Shown: piece after piece, positions 49,965 to 59,615 of the stretch | Layout: each line of letters begins with the position of its first letter | How positions within the stretch are numbered: position 1 is the stretch's first letter | NCBI RefSeq assembly: GCF_024612015.1 | Contig: NZ_CP102512.1 | Coordinates: forward strand, 5,580,001-5,644,000 | DNA from: Streptomyces sp. CA-210063 | GTDB lineage: Bacteria > Actinomycetota > Actinomycetes > Streptomycetales > Streptomycetaceae | DNA length: 64,000 nucleotides | Direction of reading: 5' to 3' | Made by a program: the position numbers and the translations under genes | Notes under the pieces: model-generated | What the model was told of the DNA's origin: nothing | Databases searched by the model: none | Seen by the model: the letters and a program-made list of their open reading frames with translations, nothing else

Positions 49965-50043
49965 ATTGCCTCCGACCGGCTCTCACCGATCGGCGCTAGG
50001 ACTACTTTACCTCATCCACAACAGTGGTCGGTAAGTGATCCAG

Positions 50044-50115
50044 AGCGGGTGACAGGAATTGCACACTGCGCCTTCCCTCTGGAAGAGGGATGTTCTGCTA
50101 CTGAACTACACCCGC
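50044..50115 (-). tRNA. tRNA-Gly(TCC) with unusual T-arm
   Basis: 72 nt on the minus strand: acceptor GCGGGTG/CACCCGC, D-arm GTTCAGTAGCAGAAC, anticodon stem-loop CCCTCTTCCAGAGGG (TCC). The T-arm reads GCAGTGTGCAATTCCTGT, without the usual GTTCRANYC. I recall similar tRNA-Gly(TCC) genes in other Streptomyces, so it is probably genuine and functional. Confidence 0.85.
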
Positions 50116-50275
50116 GTGACTCCGGTGAGCCGGGCCTTTCGGCCTTGCCCCTCGGCGTGCTCCAGACTCTAGCTGATCCGCCGGGGTGCAACGCAAGTCG
50201 GTTGTCCCCGGGGCTCGAGTCGACCGTCCTCGGGGCTCGCTGACGAACCCTGAGAACCGGCCGGCCTGAGGGCGC

Positions 50276-50593
50276 CTACTGCGCCTCGGCGAACGCCTCG
50301 TAGACCTTCTTGGGGATCCGGCCGCGTGCGGGGACCTCCATCTTGTTGGCCTGGGCCCAGGCGCGGACGGCCGCCGGGTCCGGGGCGATCTGGGTCTGCT
50401 TGTACGCCTTGCCCGACTTCGACCGCTTGCGGCCGGCCTCCACGTAGGGCGCGAGCGCCTTACGCAGCTGCTTGGCATTGGCTTCGTTCAGGTCGATCTC
50501 GTACGACTTGCCGTCTAGTCCGAAGGCGATCGTTTCCGCCGCTTCCGAGCCGTCGATGTCGTCGGAGAGAGTGACCACGACACGCTGCGCCAC
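50276..50593 (-). CDS. lsr2: Lsr2 nucleoid-associated protein
   Basis: 105 aa. N-terminal dimerisation domain (AQRVVVTLSDDIDGSEAAET, DLNEANAKQLRKALAPYV) and C-terminal DNA-binding domain with the AT-hook-like RGR (MEVPARGRIPKKVYEAFAEA). Lsr2 is the actinobacterial xenogeneic silencer that coats AT-rich foreign DNA; its presence next to the purSQL operon matches S. coelicolor. Likely autogenous promoter in the AT-rich 50594-50760 region. Confidence 0.93.
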   Translation of the reverse strand: MAQRVVVTLSDDIDGSEAAETIAFGLDGKSYEIDLNEANAKQLRKALAPYVEAGRKRSKSGKAYKQTQIAPDPAAVRAWAQANKMEVPARGRIPKKVYEAFAEAQ

Positions 50594-50934
50594 GAATATC
50601 GGTCCCTTCGTGCGACATCTCTCCGTTGACGTGCCCTGACGTCAGGAAGATGTCGGCTGTCCGGCTGTTATTTGGGCAAAGTATCGGCTATTGCCAATTC
50701 ATTTGTACAGTGCCCGGCATTGGAATGTGAAGACAGACTTAATCCGCCCGCGTGTCCCTCGCGCAATAGGGATCCGGGATCTTTCCCAGAAGTTTTCGCG
50801 AGGGTGATCACTCGATACCGGATCGTGACCGCCGTCACGGGGAATCCCTGTAGTTTCCTACGAATCTACTCGCGTAGAAATTCTGTACGGGTAGTCTGAA
50901 GGAACCTGCTCAGCACCACACACCGGGAGTGCCA
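50594..50934. promoter_or_regulatory. divergent regulatory region between lsr2 and purS
   Basis: 340 bases, AT-rich by local standards. GTGACCGCCGTCAC (50825-50838) fits the GTG-N6-GNCAC Crp-type pattern reported for Streptomyces. A palindrome TCTAC-TCGC-GTAGA (50865-50878) sits where the -35 box of a promoter with -10 TAGTCT (50892-50897) would fall, so it may be a purS operator (inference). Confidence 0.45.
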
Positions 50935-51198
50935 GTGGCACGCGTCGTAGTCGACGTCATGCTCAAGCCGGAGATCCTCGACCCCCAGGGCCAGGCGGTG
51001 CAGCGCGCGCTGCCGCGCCTCGGTTTCGAGGGTGTCTCCGACGTACGTCAGGGAAAGCGATTCGAACTGGAAGTGGACGGACCGGTGGACGGCGCCGCGC
51101 TCGCCCGCATCCACGAACTGGCGGAATCCTTCCTCGCCAACACCGTGATCGAGGACTTCACCGTCAAGGTCGAGGAAGTCGCGGAGGCAGGAAAGTGA
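50935..51198 (+). CDS. purS: FGAM synthase, PurS subunit
   Basis: 87 aa from the GTG at 50935, with GGGAG five bases upstream; the GTG at 50929 would bury that site. [40 protein letters not shown]. PurS bridges PurL and PurQ and helps channel ammonia. It overlaps purQ by four bases, and purQ overlaps purL by four. Confidence 0.95.
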   Translation: MARVVVDVMLKPEILDPQGQAVQRALPRLGFEGVSDVRQGKRFELEVDGPVDGAALARIHELAESFLANTVIEDFTVKVEEVAEAGK

Positions 51199-51875
51199 CC
51201 GCTCGTATTGGCGTCGTCACCTTTCCCGGCAGTCTCGACGACCGGGACACGCAGCGTGCGATCAGGCTCGCCGGTGCTGAACCCGTCGCTCTCTGGCACA
51301 AGGACAAGGACCTCCACCAGGTGGACGCCGTGGTGCTGTGCGGCGGGTTCTCCTACGGCGACTATCTGCGCGCCGGTGCCATCGCGCGCTTCTCGCCGGT
51401 GATGGAGACGGTCATCGAGCAGGCGAAGGCCGGACTGCCGGTCCTCGGCATCTGCAACGGCTTCCAGATCCTCACCGAGGCCCACCTCCTCCCGGGCGGG
51501 ATGCTCGGCAACGACCACCTCCACTTCATCTGCCGTGACCAGAAGCTGCGGGTGGAGAACGCGCAGACCTCCTGGACCGCCGACTACGAGGCCGGCCAGG
51601 AGATCCACATCCCGCTGAAGAACATGGACGGCCGCTACGTGGCCGACCCGTACACGCTGGACAAGCTGGAGGCCGAGGGCCGCGTCGCTTTCCGCTACCT
51701 CGACTTCAATCCGAACGGCTCGCTCAACGACATCGCCGGCATCACGAACGAGGCGGGCAACGTCGTCGGTCTCATGCCGCACCCGGAGCACGCCGTGGAG
51801 CCGCTCATCGGCACCGGCCGCACCGACGGCCTCCCCTTCTTCACCTCGATCCTCAAGAAGCTGGTCAACGCATGA
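51195..51875 (+). CDS. purQ: FGAM synthase, PurQ glutaminase subunit
   Basis: 226 aa. Class I glutamine amidotransferase: [40 protein letters not shown], nucleophile Cys in [20 protein letters not shown] and catalytic His-Glu in [11 protein letters not shown]. It feeds NH3 to PurL for the fourth step of IMP synthesis. Confidence 0.96.
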   Translation: MTARIGVVTFPGSLDDRDTQRAIRLAGAEPVALWHKDKDLHQVDAVVLCGGFSYGDYLRAGAIARFSPVMETVIEQAKAGLPVLGICNGFQILTEAHLLPGGMLGNDHLHFICRDQKLRVENAQTSWTADYEAGQEIHIPLKNMDGRYVADPYTLDKLEAEGRVAFRYLDFNPNGSLNDIAGITNEAGNVVGLMPHPEHAVEPLIGTGRTDGLPFFTSILKKLVNA

Positions 51876-54130
51876 GCCGGACGCCTCTGGACACGGTCGA
51901 GCACGCGGCCGCGACCCCCGACGTCGAGCTGCCCTGGGCCGAACTGGGCCTGAAGAAGGACGAGTACGAGAGGGTCGTGGAGATCCTCGGCCGCCGGCCC
52001 ACCGGTGCCGAGCTCGCCATGTACTCGGTCATGTGGTCCGAGCACTGCTCGTACAAGTCCTCCAAGGTCCACCTCCGCCAGTTCGGCGAGAAGGCCCCGC
52101 AGAGCGACGCGCTGCTGGTCGGCATCGGTGAGAACGCCGGTGTCGTGGACGTCGGCCAGGGCTACGCGGTCACCTTCAAGGTCGAGTCGCACAACCACCC
52201 CTCGTACGTCGAGCCCTACCAGGGCGCGGCCACGGGCGTCGGCGGCATCGTCCGCGACATCATCGCGATGGGCGCGCGCCCGGTCGCCGTGGTCGACCCC
52301 CTGCGCTTCGGCGCCGCGGACCACCCGGACACCAAGCGCGTCCTGCCCGGTGTCGTCGCCGGCATCGGTGGCTACGGCAACTGCCTGGGCCTGCCGAACA
52401 TCGGCGGCGAGGTCGTCTTCGACTCCTGCTACCAGGGGAACCCGCTGGTCAACGCCGGTGCCATCGGCGTCATGCGGCACGAGGACATCCACCTCGCGAA
52501 GGCCTCCGGCGCGGGCAACAAGGTCATCCTCTACGGGGCCCGCACCGGCGGCGACGGCATCGGCGGCGCCTCGATCCTCGCCTCCGAGACCTTCGACGAC
52601 GCCAAGCCGTCGAAGCGCCCCGCGGTCCAGGTCGGCGACCCCTTCCAGGAGAAGCTCCTCATCGAGTGCACCCTGGAGGCGTTCAAGGAGAAGCTGGTCG
52701 TCGGCATCCAGGACCTCGGCGCGGCCGGGTTGTCCTGCGCCACGTCCGAGCTGGCCTCGAACGGCTCGGGCGGCATGCTCGTCACCCTCGACGACGTACC
52801 CCTGCGTGACTCGACCCTCTCGCCCGAGGAAATCCTCATGAGCGAGTCGCAGGAACGCATGTGCGCGGTCGTCGAGCCGGAGAAGGTCGACCGGTTCCTC
52901 GAGATCTGCGACAAGTGGGACGTCATCGCCACGGTCATCGGTGAGGTGACCGACGGCGACCGTCTGGAGATCTACTGGCACGGCGGCAAGATCGTCGACG
53001 TCGACCCGCGCACGGTCGCGCACGACGGCCCGGTCTACGAGCGCCCGTACGCCCGCCCCGAGTGGCAGGACGCGCTCCAGGCGGACGACGCGAACAAGCT
53101 GCCGAGGCCCGCGACCAGCGACGAGCTTCGTGACCAGGTCATGAAGCTGGTGGCCTCCCCGAACCAGGCCTCCAAGTCCTGGATCACCAGCCAGTACGAC
53201 CACTTCGTGCAGGGCAACACGGTGCTCGCCCAGCCCGAGGACTCCGGCATGATCCGCGTCGACGAGGAGAGCGGCCTCGGCGTCGCCATCGCGACGGACG
53301 GCAACGGCCGCTACGCCAAGCTGGACCCGTACCACGGCGCCCAGCTGGCCCTGGCGGAGGCGTACCGCAATGTCGCCACCACCGGCGCCAAGCCCCTCGC
53401 CGTCTCCGACTGCCTGAACTTCGGCTCTCCCGAGGACCCGGCGGTCATGTGGCAGTTCGCCGAGGCCGTACGCGGTCTCGCGGACGCCTGCCAGCAGCTG
53501 GGCACCCCGGTGACCGGCGGCAACGTCTCGCTCTACAACCAGACGGGCGAGGTGGCCATCCACCCCACCCCGGTCGTCGCGGTCCTGGGCGTCATCGACG
53601 ACGTCGCCCGGCGCACGCCGGTCGCCTTCCAGGAGGAGGGCCAGCTGCTCTACCTCCTCGGCGACACCCGTGAGGAGTTCGGCGGCTCGGCCTGGTCCCA
53701 GGTCGTCCACGACCACCTGGGCGGTCTGCCCCCGCAGGTCGACCTGGAGCGTGAGCGCCTGCTGGCCGAGATCCTTATCTCCGCCTCCCGCGACGGCATG
53801 ATCGACTCCGCGCACGACCTCTCCGACGGCGGCCTGATCCAGGCGGTCGTGGAGTCGGCCCTGCTCGGCGGCAAGGGCGCGCGTCTGATCGTCCCGGACG
53901 GCCTGGACGCGTTCACCTTCCTGCTGTCGGAGTCGGCGGGACGTGCGGTCGTCGCCGTCCCCCGCTCCGAAGAGGTCCGCTTCAACGACATGTGCGGCGC
54001 CCGGGGCCTCCCGGCCACCCGTATCGGTGTCGTCGACGGCGACTCGGTCGACGTCCAGGGCGAGTTCACCCTCACCCTGGAGGAGCTGCGCACCGCCCAC
54101 GAGGGCACGATCCCGGCGCTGCTGGCGTAA
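51872..54130 (+). CDS. purL: FGAM synthase, PurL subunit
   Basis: 752 aa, the short form that needs PurS and PurQ. Motifs: [80 protein letters not shown] and [13 protein letters not shown]. It uses ATP to convert FGAR and ammonia to FGAM. End of a three-gene operon closed by a strong terminator. Confidence 0.97.
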   Translation: MSRTPLDTVEHAAATPDVELPWAELGLKKDEYERVVEILGRRPTGAELAMYSVMWSEHCSYKSSKVHLRQFGEKAPQSDALLVGIGENAGVVDVGQGYAVTFKVESHNHPSYVEPYQGAATGVGGIVRDIIAMGARPVAVVDPLRFGAADHPDTKRVLPGVVAGIGGYGNCLGLPNIGGEVVFDSCYQGNPLVNAGAIGVMRHEDIHLAKASGAGNKVILYGARTGGDGIGGASILASETFDDAKPSKRPAVQVGDPFQEKLLIECTLEAFKEKLVVGIQDLGAAGLSCATSELASNGSGGMLVTLDDVPLRDSTLSPEEILMSESQERMCAVVEPEKVDRFLEICDKWDVIATVIGEVTDGDRLEIYWHGGKIVDVDPRTVAHDGPVYERPYARPEWQDALQADDANKLPRPATSDELRDQVMKLVASPNQASKSWITSQYDHFVQGNTVLAQPEDSGMIRVDEESGLGVAIATDGNGRYAKLDPYHGAQLALAEAYRNVATTGAKPLAVSDCLNFGSPEDPAVMWQFAEAVRGLADACQQLGTPVTGGNVSLYNQTGEVAIHPTPVVAVLGVIDDVARRTPVAFQEEGQLLYLLGDTREEFGGSAWSQVVHDHLGGLPPQVDLERERLLAEILISASRDGMIDSAHDLSDGGLIQAVVESALLGGKGARLIVPDGLDAFTFLLSESAGRAVVAVPRSEEVRFNDMCGARGLPATRIGVVDGDSVDVQGEFTLTLEELRTAHEGTIPALLA

Positions 54131-54150
54131 CGCCGGTCGGCACGACGCCT

Positions 54151-54196
54151 CAAGGCCGCCGCTCCGGGCTCCCTAGTGGGTCCGGAGCGGCGGCCT
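54151..54196 (+). terminator. terminator after purL
   Basis: Perfect 16-bp stem AAGGCCGCCGCTCCGG with its complement around a 14-base loop; it may serve both strands. Confidence 0.85.
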
Positions 54197-54204
54197 TGTG
54201 CCGC

Positions 54205-55797
54205 TCAGCACCTCATCGCGGTGTCCCGGGAGTCCTCCACATCCCGGCACGGCAGGAACCCCTGGCCCTCCAGCAGCTTGGACACGCCCCGGCTGCGCAG
54301 GAAGTCGAGGAAGTTGCGGGGGAGGCCCGTGGCACCCGGCTGGGTGTAGAGGACCTCCGAGGCCCAGAACTTGTAGTTGCCGTTGAGGACGTTCTCGCGG
54401 GTCGGGGCCGTGCTGTTGATCGGCACCGTGCGGACGTTGGGGTAGAAGGGGAGGGCGTCGGCCTCGGCGTACCCGATGGCGTTCGGCGTTCGGTTGACGT
54501 AGTCGAGCAGTTCCAGCGTGGACCGCACCCAGCAGATCCGGGGCGGGTTCTCGTTGCCGGTGTCCTCCTGGCCCGGCGCGGGGCGGGGGCAGGCGTCGGC
54601 GCTGGACAGGGCGGGAACGGGGCCGAGGACCCGGTTCTCGAAGACGTTCCGGGTGCCCGACCCGTTGGAGCGGATGACCGCCACGGGGGTGCTGGTGAGG
54701 CGGCCCTCGGTGTCGCCGAGCGTGCCTCCGGAGAAGATCTGCCGGAGCTGCTCCTGGCTCAGGCCCTTGTCCCAGAGGGACTCGCCGTTGGTGAGGTCCT
54801 TGCCGAGCGACTCGTTCGCCACGACCGCGAAGACGAGGACCCCGACGTGGTGGGCGTCGTAGCCCTGCTCCGGCTTCTGCCCGGCCACGCTGTCGACCAT
54901 GGCGATGGTCTCGTCGGCCGGGTGCTCCGCCAGCGCCCGCAGCCCCTCCTCGCTGGAGCTCGGCCGCAGCTCCACCCTGGCCCCGGGGCACCGCTCCTCG
55001 TACGCCTCCTTGACCTGGTGGGCCAGGGGCGAGAAGGCGGTCGAGCCCGTCAGGGTGAGCGTGCCCGGGGAGCACGTGGCGTTCAGCGCGAGGCTTCTGT
55101 TGTTGGCGTAGACGCCGGTGCCGACGCTGAGGGAGGCCACGAGGAGGATGACGATGGCGGTGGCCAACCGGCGCCTGGCCCGCCCGAAGCTCCACTTGAT
55201 ACGGCCGCCCCGCAGCTTCCCGGTGTGGGTGATCTTGGGCTTGTTCGTGGTGCCGGTGCCGTCGTCCTCGACCAGCACCAGCAGCCGGAAGTGCTCGCCC
55301 CGGTTGAGGGTGAACAGCGGCAGCGTGATGGTGTCGGTCGGCTCGGGTACGGGCTGCCGCGCGTCGTCGCCGTCGGCCGGCTCGGGCTGGATGGCGGCGC
55401 GCACGAAGGGGCGCAGGGCGCTCTCCAGGGGCTCGTGGGCGTCGCGCACCTTGAAGTGGACGACCTTCTTGCCCTCGAACCGGAAGGTCAGCGGAGCGGC
55501 GAAGTGCTCCGGCTCCAGCGGCTGCACCCCGGAGTTGCGCACCTCCAGGATGACCAGACTGCCCTCGCTGATCTGCCGTCCCTGCCAGTGGATCTCCCAC
55601 ATGCCGGGCGGCGGCTGGTTGTTGATGTGCTTGTTGATGGGCCCGTTGTAGACCTCGCTCCAGCTGATCCGCCGCCAACCCTGGTACTTGTCCAGCCAGT
55701 ACGCCCCGAGGCTCGCGGACAGGGCACACACCAGGGCGCCCGCCCACATCTGTCCGTTGCTCAGCCCGCCGAAGAAGTCGGCGATGGTCTCGAACAC
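54205..55797 (-). CDS. membrane-anchored PstS-like substrate-binding protein
   Basis: 530 aa from a GTG at 55797 with GGGGGA upstream. An N-terminal membrane helix (MWAGALVCALSASLGAYWLD), then a beta-rich domain of about 150 residues (EGSLVILEVRNSGVQPLEPE, HFRLLVLVEDDG), a second membrane helix (LATAIVILLVASLSVGTGVY) and a C-terminal periplasmic-binding domain: LTLTGSTAFSPLAHQVKEAY, SLWDKGLSQEQLRQIFSGG, AVIRSNGSGTRNVFENRVLG, NAIGYAEADALPFYP, which follow PstS phosphate-binding proteins (GSGT, IGY). No transporter genes are near, so it may be a sensor or scavenger. Convergent with purL. Confidence 0.8.
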   Translation of the reverse strand: MFETIADFFGGLSNGQMWAGALVCALSASLGAYWLDKYQGWRRISWSEVYNGPINKHINNQPPPGMWEIHWQGRQISEGSLVILEVRNSGVQPLEPEHFAAPLTFRFEGKKVVHFKVRDAHEPLESALRPFVRAAIQPEPADGDDARQPVPEPTDTITLPLFTLNRGEHFRLLVLVEDDGTGTTNKPKITHTGKLRGGRIKWSFGRARRRLATAIVILLVASLSVGTGVYANNRSLALNATCSPGTLTLTGSTAFSPLAHQVKEAYEERCPGARVELRPSSSEEGLRALAEHPADETIAMVDSVAGQKPEQGYDAHHVGVLVFAVVANESLGKDLTNGESLWDKGLSQEQLRQIFSGGTLGDTEGRLTSTPVAVIRSNGSGTRNVFENRVLGPVPALSSADACPRPAPGQEDTGNENPPRICWVRSTLELLDYVNRTPNAIGYAEADALPFYPNVRTVPINSTAPTRENVLNGNYKFWASEVLYTQPGATGLPRNFLDFLRSRGVSKLLEGQGFLPCRDVEDSRDTAMRC

Positions 55798-56236
55798 CTC
55801 TCGTCCCCCTGATCGAGCATGCGCCCCAAGAGGAACGAATGATCGATCAGGGAGACTTACGTCACACCACGTCGCACTGTCCACCCGGAGAACGGACGGT
55901 GCCGATCCGGTGACAGCCCGCCGATAGCCGGGTGGTCTCGTTGTCAGTGACCGGCGCCGGCTTCGGCCCCTCGTACGGCCACTTCGCGCTCACCGTCCGC
56001 ACGAAACCCGGCGACGGCGAGGCCAACGCCGTCAGGACCCTGAAGCACACCTCTTTCCCCAGGCTGTGGATACCGGACGCGCAGCTGAAGGAGCCGCGTC
56101 GGCGAAGGGATCCTGCCACTGGTACGCCGAATGCGTCGGCGGCCTGCCGGACGACACCGGCCTCCTCGGGAGGGCGACCCCGCCGTCCACACCATCAGTA
56201 CCCCGGCCGCGCTCCCCTCGGAATAGGCTCCCCACC
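55798..56236. other. intergenic region with possible gene remnant
   Basis: About 440 bases. The plus strand from 55932 reads GAGFGPSYGHFALTVRTKPG DGEANAVRTLKH before losing sense, which may be the remains of a gene; I cannot identify it. Promoters for both flanking genes must lie here. Confidence 0.35.
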
Positions 56237-57034
56237 ATGCCCCCGGCCAAGAAACGCCCCCGCACCTACGACCCGGCCAAGACCCGCAAGGCCGTGCTGG
56301 CCCAGTTCGGGAACGTACGGGAGGCCGTGGGCACCCTCACCGCCGAGCAGCTCGCGCTGCCGACCCGGCTCGGGGAGTGGACCGTGCGGGACCTGGCCGC
56401 GCACCTCACCATGGCCGTCGAGAGCGTCAGCCGTGCCCTCGGCCGGGACGAGCCCGCCAAGGCCGAGTTCGGCCCGCTCGACTACGCCTCCGTGACCGCC
56501 ACGTACGCCGACGCCGTCGCCGAGGGCAGCCACCACCTGGCCGAGGCCAACCCCGACCTCGTCGCCCTCTACGCCGGCGCCGGGCAGCGCATCGGTGACG
56601 CGCTCGCCGTGACCCCGAAGGACCGGGTCATCGACACCCGCGCCGGCGGCATGATGCTCGACGACTATCTGCTCACCCGCACCATCGAACTCGTCGTCCA
56701 CACCGACGACCTGAACGCCGCCGTCCCCGGCCTCGACATCCCGTACGACCGGCACGCCCTCGCCACCTGCGTCCGGCTGCTCGCCGACACCCTCGCCGCG
56801 CGGGCGCCCGGCGGTTCGACGGAGGTGCGGATCCCGCCGTACGCCGTCGTGCAGTGCGTGGAGGGGCCGAGGCACACCCGGGGCACCCCGCCGAACGTCG
56901 TCGAGACCGACCCGCTGACCTGGATCCGCCTCGCGACCGGCCGCCTGGGGTGGGCCGGCGCCCTGGACGAGGCGAAGGTCTCCGCGAGCGGCGAACGGGC
57001 GGACCTGAGCGGGCTGCTGCCCCTCATGGGCTGA
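56237..57034 (+). CDS. maleylpyruvate isomerase-family mycothiol-dependent (DinB-like) protein
   Basis: 265 aa from the ATG at 56237. The DinB/MDMPI helical bundle: LTAEQLALPTRLGEWTVRDL AAHLTMAVESV with the W-T-V-x-D-L-x-x-H metal-site pattern, and the later His in RTIELVVHTDDLNAAV. The C-terminal 90 residues (PPYAVVQCVEGPRHTRGTPP, DPLTWIRLATGRLGW) resemble a sterol-carrier-type domain. Family enzymes use mycothiol as cofactor; substrate here unknown. Conserved upstream of purF in Streptomyces. Confidence 0.82.
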   Translation: MPPAKKRPRTYDPAKTRKAVLAQFGNVREAVGTLTAEQLALPTRLGEWTVRDLAAHLTMAVESVSRALGRDEPAKAEFGPLDYASVTATYADAVAEGSHHLAEANPDLVALYAGAGQRIGDALAVTPKDRVIDTRAGGMMLDDYLLTRTIELVVHTDDLNAAVPGLDIPYDRHALATCVRLLADTLAARAPGGSTEVRIPPYAVVQCVEGPRHTRGTPPNVVETDPLTWIRLATGRLGWAGALDEAKVSASGERADLSGLLPLMG

Positions 57035-57090
57035 GCCCGGCTCCCGCAGAGCCCGGCGGCACCACCCAGGAAAACCCGGTGGAACCACCC

Positions 57091-57930
57091 ATGCACCCCA
57101 CCCGTCCCACCGCCATGGACAAGCGACTGACCCTCACCGCCCTGGCCCTGCTTCCGCTTCCGCTGCTCGCGGCCTGCGGCACCGAGTCGGCCGGCGACTC
57201 CGGCAGCGGCAACGTCGGCTCGGACACCTCGAAGGCCTCGGTCACCGGGGTCCGCTGGAAGGTCGACAGCCTCACCGTGGGCGGGAAGACCGAACAGGCC
57301 CCCGACGGCGCGTACCTCAAGATCGCCGACAACGGCGAGGTCGACGGCAACTACGGCTGCAACACCTTCGGCTCGACCGCCGCCTTCAAGGACGACGGCA
57401 TCGACTTCGACACCGCCCGGTCCACCGAGATGGCCTGCGGCGACGTCCCGATGAAGTTCGAGGAGAGCTTCGCCCGCACACTCGACGCCGGGAAGTTCAC
57501 GGCCGAGACCACCGACGGCACGCTCACGCTCACCACGGGCGACGGCGACACCGTGAAGCTGAGCGAGGAGAAGCCCGCCGAGCTGTACGGCACGAAGTGG
57601 CGGATCGACTCCCTCATGGACCACGACGTCGCCACCTCCCTCCCCGAGGCCGCCCAGGGCAAGGCCTGGTTCACCCTCGACAAGAAGGCCGGAACGCTCC
57701 AAGGAAGCCTCGGCTGCAACGAGGTGTCGGCGAAGGCCACGGTGAGCGAGGACAAGATCACCCTCGGCAATCCGCGGACCACCCGCAAGATGTGCTCCGA
57801 CTCACTCATGGCCGCCGAACGGAGCCTCCTGGAGCTCTTCAAGGGCACGGTGGAGTACCGGATCGATCACCGCGCTATCACGCTGACCAGCGAAAACAAC
57901 GCGGGCATCGGTGCCGTCGCCGCAAAGTGA
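57091..57930 (+). CDS. lipoprotein with two META domains
   Basis: 279 aa from the ATG at 57091 (an ATG at 57115 also fits). The signal peptide ends in the lipobox LLAACGTE, so it is lipid-anchored outside the membrane. Two META/HslJ-type repeats: GVRWKVDSLTVGGK ... GCNTFGSTAAF ... STEMACGDVPMKFEESF, and TKWRIDSLMDHD ... GSLGCNEVSAKATV ... TTRKMCSDSLMAAERS. Each carries the conserved G-x-N-x-(F/V) and M-x-C positions. Function of META domains is not settled (linked to stress and antibiotic tolerance). Stands 84 bases before purF. Confidence 0.85.
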   Translation: MHPTRPTAMDKRLTLTALALLPLPLLAACGTESAGDSGSGNVGSDTSKASVTGVRWKVDSLTVGGKTEQAPDGAYLKIADNGEVDGNYGCNTFGSTAAFKDDGIDFDTARSTEMACGDVPMKFEESFARTLDAGKFTAETTDGTLTLTTGDGDTVKLSEEKPAELYGTKWRIDSLMDHDVATSLPEAAQGKAWFTLDKKAGTLQGSLGCNEVSAKATVSEDKITLGNPRTTRKMCSDSLMAAERSLLELFKGTVEYRIDHRAITLTSENNAGIGAVAAK

Positions 57931-58014
57931 CCTGCGGCCGCCCGCAGTCGGGAACCGGGTCGGGCGAGATCACCGGATTCGGACCGGTGCGCGATCTCGC
58001 CTACACTCGGTTGT

Positions 58015-59541
58015 GTGCCACGTGGTGACGGACGACTCAACCACGACCTTCTCCCCGGCGAGAAAGGCCCCCAGGACGCATGCGGCGTCTTCGGTGTCTG
58101 GGCTCCGGGCGAAGAGGTCGCGAAGCTCACTTACTTCGGGCTCTACGCCCTCCAGCATCGGGGCCAGGAATCCGCGGGTATCGCGGTCAGCAACGGCTCC
58201 CAGATCCTCGTCTTCAAGGACATGGGCCTCGTTTCCCAGGTCTTCGACGAGACCTCGCTCGGTTCCCTCCAGGGTCACATCGCGGTCGGTCACGCCCGCT
58301 ACTCGACCACCGGCGCCTCCATCTGGGAGAACGCCCAGCCCACCTTCCGTGCCACCGCGCACGGCTCCATCGCGCTCGGCCACAACGGCAACCTGGTCAA
58401 CACGGCCCAGCTCGCCGAGATGGTCGCCGACCTGCCCAAGCAGGAGGGCCGTACGCCCCGCGTCGCGGCCACCAACGACACCGACCTGCTCACCGCGCTC
58501 CTCGCGGCCCAGGTCGACGAGGACGGCCGGCCACTGACCGTCGAAGAAGCCGCCCCGAAGGTCCTCCCGCAGGTCCGCGGCGCCTTCTCCCTGGTCTTCA
58601 TGAACGAGCACACCCTGTATGCCGCCCGTGACCCGCAGGGCATCCGCCCGCTGGTCCTCGGCCGGCTGGAGCGCGGCTGGGTCGTCGCCTCCGAGGGCGC
58701 CGCCCTCGACATCTGCGGCGCGAGCTTCGTCCGCGAGATAGAGCCGGGCGAGTTCATCGCCATCGACGAGAACGGTCTGCGCAGCTCCCGATTCGCGGAC
58801 GCGAAGCCCAAGGGCTGTGTCTTCGAGTACGTGTACCTGGCCCGCCCGGACACCGACATCGCCGGCCGGAACGTGTACCTCTCCCGCGTGGAGATGGGCC
58901 GCAAGCTCGCCAAGGAAGCCCCCGCCGACGCCGACCTGGTCATAGCGACCCCGGAGTCCGGCACCCCCGCCGCCATCGGTTACGCGGAGGCCTCGGGCAT
59001 CCCGTTCGGTGCGGGTCTGGTGAAGAACGCCTATGTCGGACGTACGTTCATCCAGCCCTCCCAGACGATCCGCCAGCTCGGCATCCGGCTGAAGCTGAAC
59101 CCGCTGAAGGAAGTCATCAAGGGCAAGCGCCTGGTGGTCGTCGACGACTCGATCGTCCGCGGCAACACCCAGCGCGCCCTGGTCCGGATGCTCCGCGAGG
59201 CGGGCGCCGCCGAGGTCCACATCCGGATCTCCTCGCCGCCCGTGAAGTGGCCCTGCTTCTTCGGCATCGACTTCGCCACCCGCGCCGAGCTCATCGCCAA
59301 CGGCATGACGGTCGACGAGATCGGCACCTCGCTCGGCGCCGACTCCCTGGCGTACATCTCCCTCGACGGCATGATCGAGGCGACCACCATCGCCAAGCCG
59401 AACCTCTGCCGCGCCTGCTTCGACGGCGAGTACCCGATGGACCTGCCGGACCCCGAGCTGCTCGGCAAGCAGCTCCTGGAGACCGAGCTGGCAGCCGGGC
59501 CCGCCGCCACGGCCGCGGCCGACGCGATCCGTCGCCCGTAA
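58015..59541 (+). CDS. purF: amidophosphoribosyltransferase
   Basis: 508 aa from a GTG at 58015. Makes phosphoribosylamine from PRPP and glutamine, the committed step of purine synthesis. The nucleophile Cys follows a short propeptide (GEKGPQDACGVFGVWAPGEE, Cys23), with the Ntn glutaminase (LQHRGQESAGIAVSN, GHARYSTTGAS, LGHNGNLVN) and PRTase domain with the PRPP loop RLVVVDDSIVRGNTQRALVR. Four Cys for a 4Fe-4S cluster are expected in this type (KGCVFEYVYL, KWPCFFGID, LCRACFDGEYP are present). Confidence 0.96.
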   Translation: MPRGDGRLNHDLLPGEKGPQDACGVFGVWAPGEEVAKLTYFGLYALQHRGQESAGIAVSNGSQILVFKDMGLVSQVFDETSLGSLQGHIAVGHARYSTTGASIWENAQPTFRATAHGSIALGHNGNLVNTAQLAEMVADLPKQEGRTPRVAATNDTDLLTALLAAQVDEDGRPLTVEEAAPKVLPQVRGAFSLVFMNEHTLYAARDPQGIRPLVLGRLERGWVVASEGAALDICGASFVREIEPGEFIAIDENGLRSSRFADAKPKGCVFEYVYLARPDTDIAGRNVYLSRVEMGRKLAKEAPADADLVIATPESGTPAAIGYAEASGIPFGAGLVKNAYVGRTFIQPSQTIRQLGIRLKLNPLKEVIKGKRLVVVDDSIVRGNTQRALVRMLREAGAAEVHIRISSPPVKWPCFFGIDFATRAELIANGMTVDEIGTSLGADSLAYISLDGMIEATTIAKPNLCRACFDGEYPMDLPDPELLGKQLLETELAAGPAATAAADAIRRP

Positions 59542-59615
59542 GACAGCCCGTAGACAGCGGGTAACACCTTCTTACCTGCGCTTATCTGCAGTACGACACG
59601 AAAGTTCTCACCGTC

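Noticed and set aside
51695..54100. 801-codon open frame opposite purL
   Set aside because: Typical antisense artefact of GC-rich codon use; the plus strand encodes full-length PurL.
55932..56495. 187-codon plus-strand frame before the MDMPI-type gene
   Set aside because: The first 40 residues look protein-like but the rest is the shadow of the next gene; at most a remnant.
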